NCBI GenBank assembly: GCA_050873765.1
Contig: JBNMJK010000090.1
Span: forward strand, 1 to 9,160
Direction of reading: 5' to 3'
DNA length: 9,160 nucleotides
Source: Sodaliphilus sp050873765
GTDB lineage: Bacteria; Bacteroidota; Bacteroidia; Bacteroidales; Muribaculaceae
Within the stretch, counting starts at the first letter, position 1, and the number at the start of each line of letters is the position of its first letter. Shown here piece after piece: positions 5,944 through 9,160 of this stretch. The notes beneath the pieces are model-generated. The model did no database searches, had not been told where the DNA came from, and saw nothing but the letters and a program-made list of their open reading frames with translations. Position numbers and translations under genes: made by a program.

Positions 5944-6627
5944 ATGGTGCGGAGAATCACATATTGCGCGATGCTGCTCTTGGCGGCTGTGACGCTTACA
6001 GCGTGTGCCGACGATGCCGACACCGGCGAGGTGGAGCGTGCGCGCTACGACTTTGTCACTTACCTCGGCTATGCCGATGGCACTGCCCGCTGGCGATATG
6101 TGGGTCCGGGCGACTCTGGCCAGCATGACTTGTTGGCGGTGATGGACGAGCCTGCAAAGCTAAAGTCCGGACAGCGCGTGCTGCTCAGCTACACAGCCCC
6201 GGACGCCTCCCACCACATCAAGGTGAAGGGCATCAACTATGGCAATGTGGCGAGCGACTCGCTTAGGGTGAACGTGAAGCCGGTGGCCGACTATCCGAAG
6301 CACCCCATTAAGCTGGGGGCTATTTGGCGGACTGGACGCTACATTAATCTGCGCTGTGAGGTGGAATACACCGGCAAGGCGCGCGCCCTCTACCTGATGG
6401 CCGACCGTGCCTCGCTGGGGCGCGACACGATTGAGGTGCATCTGGTGCACGACATTGGCGAAGGTGCCGACACCTATTTTTGGCGCACGTGCTATGGCTC
6501 GTATGAGGTGGGTGCGGCGATTGACAGGGAAAGTTGCCACGTGATACGTGTGCATGTGGCTGATTTGACCTACCCTTCAGTGAAGACATACTGCTTTGAG
6601 GTGAACAAAAAGCAGACGAATGAATAA
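5944..6627 (+). CDS. NigD-like outer-membrane lipoprotein
   Basis: A 227-residue lipoprotein. The signal peptide ends in a classic lipobox, LTAC, with Cys21 as the lipidated residue. It is followed by ADDADTGE, an acidic stretch like the Bacteroidota lipoprotein export signal that sends lipoproteins to the cell surface. The rest resembles NigD-like proteins of Bacteroides, which have an N-terminal OB-like barrel (about 30-110, with GQRVLLSYT and HHIKVKGI) and a C-terminal beta domain (about 120-222, with PIKLGAIWRTGRYINLRCEV). The family's biochemical role is unknown. ATG 5944 is preferred to TTG 5938 because it gives a clean signal peptide. It lies 11 bases after lolD, whose product's pathway would carry this protein outward. 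The family assignment is by pattern and moderately sure; the lipoprotein nature is very sure. Confidence 0.78.
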   Translation: MVRRITYCAMLLLAAVTLTACADDADTGEVERARYDFVTYLGYADGTARWRYVGPGDSGQHDLLAVMDEPAKLKSGQRVLLSYTAPDASHHIKVKGINYGNVASDSLRVNVKPVADYPKHPIKLGAIWRTGRYINLRCEVEYTGKARALYLMADRASLGRDTIEVHLVHDIGEGADTYFWRTCYGSYEVGAAIDRESCHVIRVHVADLTYPSVKTYCFEVNKKQTNE

Positions 6628-6667
6628 TGCAAAAGTGTAAATTAACAACTAAAAAACATACAAGACA

Positions 6668-7006
6668 ATGGCTAACAACGAAAAAAACAAACAGCAACAA
6701 ATTCAAATTGAAGTGCCTAACGAGGAAATGCAGGGACGCTACGCCAATCTGGCGGTGATCACTCACGGACCCAACGATTTCTTCATCGATATGATTCTCC
6801 TTGCTCCTAACACACCTAAGGCCCGTGTGCAGAGCCGCGTGATCATGACTCCGGAAAACGCCAAGCAGCTGATGTTTGCCCTTCAGCAGAATGTGCAGCA
6901 GTATGAGGCCACTTTTGGCGAAATCAACCAGCGTGTGCCCTCTGGTGCGGCTGCAGGAGCTGGCGACGGCATCATCGACTTCCCTCTGACTAAGGGCCAG
7001 GCGTAA
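6668..7006 (+). CDS. DUF3467 family protein
   Basis: A 112-residue soluble protein of the DUF3467 family, common in Bacteroidota and of unknown function. The family core covers about residues 22-82 and includes GRYANLAVITHGPNDFFIDM, then PKARVQSRVIMTPENAKQLM and ALQQNVQQYE. The N terminus is Asn/Lys/Gln-rich and the C-terminal 25 residues are Gly/Ala-rich, probably disordered. There is no signal peptide or membrane segment. It lies 40 bases after the NigD-like gene; this A-rich spacer shows no TAnnTTTG box, so read-through from the lolD promoter is likely. In some Bacteroidales the family is encoded near the RNA polymerase genes; here its neighbour is cysS. Confidence 0.9.
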   Translation: MANNEKNKQQQIQIEVPNEEMQGRYANLAVITHGPNDFFIDMILLAPNTPKARVQSRVIMTPENAKQLMFALQQNVQQYEATFGEINQRVPSGAAAGAGDGIIDFPLTKGQA

Positions 7007-7073
7007 GAAAAACTGAAGCTAAACCCTGAGATATTCACACTTTATCCAACAGAAAAAAGAAAGGAAAGAGATT

Positions 7074-8555
7074 ATGGAAAATCCTTTGTTTATCTACAAT
7101 ACACGCACTCGCCGCAAGGAGCACTTTGTGCCGCTGAACGAGGGGTATGTGGGCATGTATGTGTGCGGCCCCACGGTGTATGGCGACCCGCATCTGGGCC
7201 ATACCCGCCCTGCCATCACCTTTGATGTGCTGTTTCGCTACTTGAAGTCGCTGGGCTATAAGGTGCGCTATGTGCGCAACATCACCGATGTGGGGCATCT
7301 GGAGCATGATGCCGACGAGGGCGACGACAAGATAGAGAAGAAGGCTCGCCTTGAGCAGCTTGAGCCTATGGAGATAGCCCAATACTACACCAACCGCTAC
7401 CATGCCGCTATGGATAAGCTCAATGTGCTGCCTCCCAGCATCGAACCTCATGCCACTGGACACATCATTGAGCAGGAGCAGCTTGTGAAGCAGATTCTCG
7501 ACAATGGCTATGCCTATGTGAGCAACGGAAGCGTGTATTTCGACATTGAAAAATACAATAAGGATCACCGCTACGGCGTGCTGTCGGGGCGCAATCTCGA
7601 CGACATTCTGAATGCCAGCCGCAAACTCGACGGGGTGGGCGAAAAGCATAACCAGGCCGACTTTGCGCTGTGGAAAAAGGCTTCGCCTGAGCACATCATG
7701 CGCTGGCCCTCGCCTTGGAGCGACGGTTTTCCCGGCTGGCACTGCGAGTGCACGGCTATGGGACGCAAATATCTTGGCAACCACTTCGACATTCATGGCG
7801 GCGGCCTTGATTTGGTGTTCCCTCACCATGAGTGTGAGATAGCGCAGGCGGTGGCATCGCAGGGCGATGAGATGGTGCATTACTGGATGCATAATAATAT
7901 GATTACCATCAATGGGCAGAAAATGGGTAAGTCGCTGGGCAATTTTATCACTCTTGCGCAGTTCTTCAGTGGCGACCACCCAAGTCTTGACCAGGCCTAT
8001 AGCCCGATGACCATTCGCTTCTTTATTCTCCAGGCTCACTACCGTGGCACTGTGGACTTCTCTAACGAGGCGCTCAAGGCTGCGGAGAAGGCGTATGAGC
8101 GTATGATGGACGGTTGGCACCGCCTGTGCGACCTTAAAGCATCTGATGCTTCGTCGGTTAAGCTCGATGATTATCGCAATCGATGCGCTGAGGCTATGAA
8201 CGACGACTTGAACACGCCTAATGTGATAGCTGCGCTGTTTGACGCCTGCAAGGTGATTAATCAGGTGAACGATGGCCACGCCACACTCACACAATCTGAT
8301 ATTGATGAGCTGAAGGGTGTGTTCCAAACTTATCTGTTTGATGTGCTGGGCGTGCGCGACGACTCTGAAGGTGGCGCTGATGGCGTGGACCTGGAGCCTT
8401 ACCGTAAGGCTATCGATTTGCTTTTGGATATTCGCAAGAATGCCAAGGCTAACAAGGATTGGACCACTTCCGACCTTATCCGCAACAAGATGAATGAGGC
8501 TGGCTTTGATGTGAAAGACACCAAAGACGGCTTTGAGTGGAAAGTGAAAAATTGA
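7074..8555 (+). CDS. cysS: cysteinyl-tRNA synthetase
   Basis: Class I aminoacyl-tRNA synthetase that joins cysteine to tRNA-Cys using ATP; essential and cytoplasmic. The 493-residue length is usual. The HIGH motif is HLGH (40-43) and the KMSKS motif is KMGKS (283-287). The zinc ligands that select cysteine are present: Cys31 (in CGPTVYGDPH), Cys226 (in WHCECTAMG), His251 and Glu255 (in FPHHECE). The C-terminal helical DALR and tail region ends with DLIRNKMNEAGFDVKDTKDG. ATG 7074 is preceded by the purine-rich GAAAGGAAAGAG, a clearer ribosome-binding sequence than most in the window. The 67-base gap after DUF3467 shows no recognisable promoter. Directly after its stop begins a long repeat region without an evident terminator. 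Confidence 0.98.
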   Translation: MENPLFIYNTRTRRKEHFVPLNEGYVGMYVCGPTVYGDPHLGHTRPAITFDVLFRYLKSLGYKVRYVRNITDVGHLEHDADEGDDKIEKKARLEQLEPMEIAQYYTNRYHAAMDKLNVLPPSIEPHATGHIIEQEQLVKQILDNGYAYVSNGSVYFDIEKYNKDHRYGVLSGRNLDDILNASRKLDGVGEKHNQADFALWKKASPEHIMRWPSPWSDGFPGWHCECTAMGRKYLGNHFDIHGGGLDLVFPHHECEIAQAVASQGDEMVHYWMHNNMITINGQKMGKSLGNFITLAQFFSGDHPSLDQAYSPMTIRFFILQAHYRGTVDFSNEALKAAEKAYERMMDGWHRLCDLKASDASSVKLDDYRNRCAEAMNDDLNTPNVIAALFDACKVINQVNDGHATLTQSDIDELKGVFQTYLFDVLGVRDDSEGGADGVDLEPYRKAIDLLLDIRKNAKANKDWTTSDLIRNKMNEAGFDVKDTKDGFEWKVKN

Positions 8556-8560
8556 AGTTA

Positions 8561-8700
8561 GATATTAGAAATTAGATATTAGAAATTAGAAGGTGGGCTT
8601 AGATGGCTCGGTGGCTTAGAGGCTTAGAGGCTTAGATGGGCATAATAGGCATATTTGGCCCATCACAACCCCCTAACCTCTAACCCCTAACCTCTAATTT
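8561..8700. repeat. short-word repeat zone leading into the 76-bp array
   Basis: No gene. GATATTAGAAATTA occurs twice in tandem (8561-8588). GGCTTAGA occurs at 8596-8603 and three times in tandem at 8613-8636. GATGGGC (8635-8641) and GCCCATC (8658-8664) form a hairpin. The sequence then switches to the complementary words CCTAACC/CCTCTAA (8669-8697), which resemble the 3' half of the 76-bp unit. TTAGAGG (8616-8622, 8624-8630) can pair with CCTCTAA (8677-8683, 8691-8697), extending the central hairpin into a long imperfect stem. Confidence 0.7.
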
Positions 8701-9160
8701 AGGGAGTTAAGAATTTAAGAAGTTCGGAAGTTAAGACGAATGTTTAATTATTCCCTAACCCTCTAACCTCTAATTTAGGGAGTTAAGAAGTTAAGAAGTT
8801 CGGAAGTTAAGACGAATGTTTAATTATTCCCTAACCCTCTAACCTCTGATTTAGGGAGTTAAGAATTTAAGAAGTTCGGAAGTTAAGACGAATGTTTAAT
8901 TATTCCCTAACCCTCTAACCTCTGATTTAGGGAGTTAAGAAGTTAAGAAGTTCGGAAGTTAAGACGAATGTCTAATTATTCCCTAACCCTCTAACCTCTG
9001 ATTTAGGGAGTTAAGAAGTTAAGAAGTTCGGAAGTTAAGACGAATGTCTAATTATTCCCTAACCCTCTAACCTCTAATTTAGGGAGTTAAGAAGTTAAGA
9101 AGTTCGGAAGTTAAGACGAATGTTTAATTATTCCCTAACCCTCTAACCTCTGATTTAGGG
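8701..9160. repeat. 76-bp tandem repeat array (minisatellite)
   Basis: Six complete head-to-tail units begin at 8701, 8777, 8853, 8929, 9005 and 9081; a seventh begins at 9157 and is cut by the window end. Every unit is exactly 76 bases, and I see only three variable positions: unit position 14 (T in units 1 and 3, G in the others), 44 (C in units 4 and 5, T in the others) and 72 (A in units 1 and 5, G in the others). The first half contains four 8-base words (AGTTAAGA or AGTTAAGA-like, one AGTTCGGA). The second half is C-rich (CCCTAACCCTCTAACCTCT). TTAGGGA across each junction pairs with TCCCTAA at unit positions 52-58. 76 is not a multiple of 3 and stops occur in all frames I checked, so it is noncoding. 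No promoter box is seen in the unit. Confidence 0.97.

Noticed and set aside
5938..6627. TTG start for the NigD-like gene
   Set aside because: ATG at 5944 gives a complete lipoprotein signal peptide; the two extra residues add nothing.
7035..8327. 430-codon minus-strand ORF opposite cysS
   Set aside because: It is antisense to the clearly identified cysS; its translation shows no known motif, and it is a shadow of cysS codon use.
8701..9160. CRISPR array
   Set aside because: The period is regular, but the whole 76-base unit is repeated with no unique spacers, and no cas gene is near.
8669..9160. Telomere-like TTAGGG/CCCTAA repeats
   Set aside because: The words look telomeric, but they sit inside a 76-bp unit next to bacterial genes and are not a simple hexamer run.

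Overview
The window looks like chromosome from a gut-type member of the Bacteroidales (phylum Bacteroidota). The signs are -7 boxes of the form TAnnTTTG at four places, weak or absent Shine-Dalgarno sequences, a NigD-like surface lipoprotein, a DUF3467 protein, and a BspA-type leucine-rich-repeat protein ending in a dockerin. I cannot name a genus; Muribaculaceae or Prevotellaceae would fit. No rRNA, tRNA, insertion sequence or CRISPR array is visible.

Left end (1-1512). A small frame interrupted by a frameshift closes just before a rho-independent terminator (110-142). Next, on the minus strand, comes an intact rhuM gene (222-1208). Five bases upstream of it lies a stub that reads as the first 49 residues of a type I restriction HsdR subunit (1214-1363), behind its own promoter and a structured leader. 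No hsdM, hsdS or rest of hsdR is present. This looks like the remains of a type I restriction-modification locus in which rhuM now follows the old hsdR start. The segment is visibly richer in A+T than the genes to its right.

Middle (1513-5257). A G/T-rich tract precedes the promoter of a secreted polysaccharide deacetylase (1855-3063). Its leader holds a terminator-like hairpin and a possible 30-codon upstream ORF that overlaps the gene's start codon. Facing it on the minus strand is a BspA-like leucine-rich-repeat/dockerin gene (3208-4831), broken by an apparent one-base insertion. The two genes converge on one 18-bp perfect hairpin that can terminate both. The 345 bases between the repeat-protein gene and the next operon hold two divergent promoters and a second G-rich tract resembling the first.

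Right (5258-8555). Four genes run on the plus strand: lolD (ATPase of lipoprotein export), a NigD-like lipoprotein, a DUF3467 protein and cysS (cysteinyl-tRNA synthetase). Gaps are 11, 40 and 67 bases, so the first two are very probably co-transcribed and the others may be. The LolC/E permease partners of LolD are not in the window.

Right end (8556-9160). There is no gene. After 145 bases of short TTAG/CTAA-word repeats, an exact 76-bp tandem array begins. It has six complete copies and the start of a seventh, differing at only three positions, and runs off the window edge. This is the strongest unexplained structure here. I found no clear new multi-gene system; the array, the rhuM/hsdR remnant and the two structured leaders are the best candidates for follow-up.
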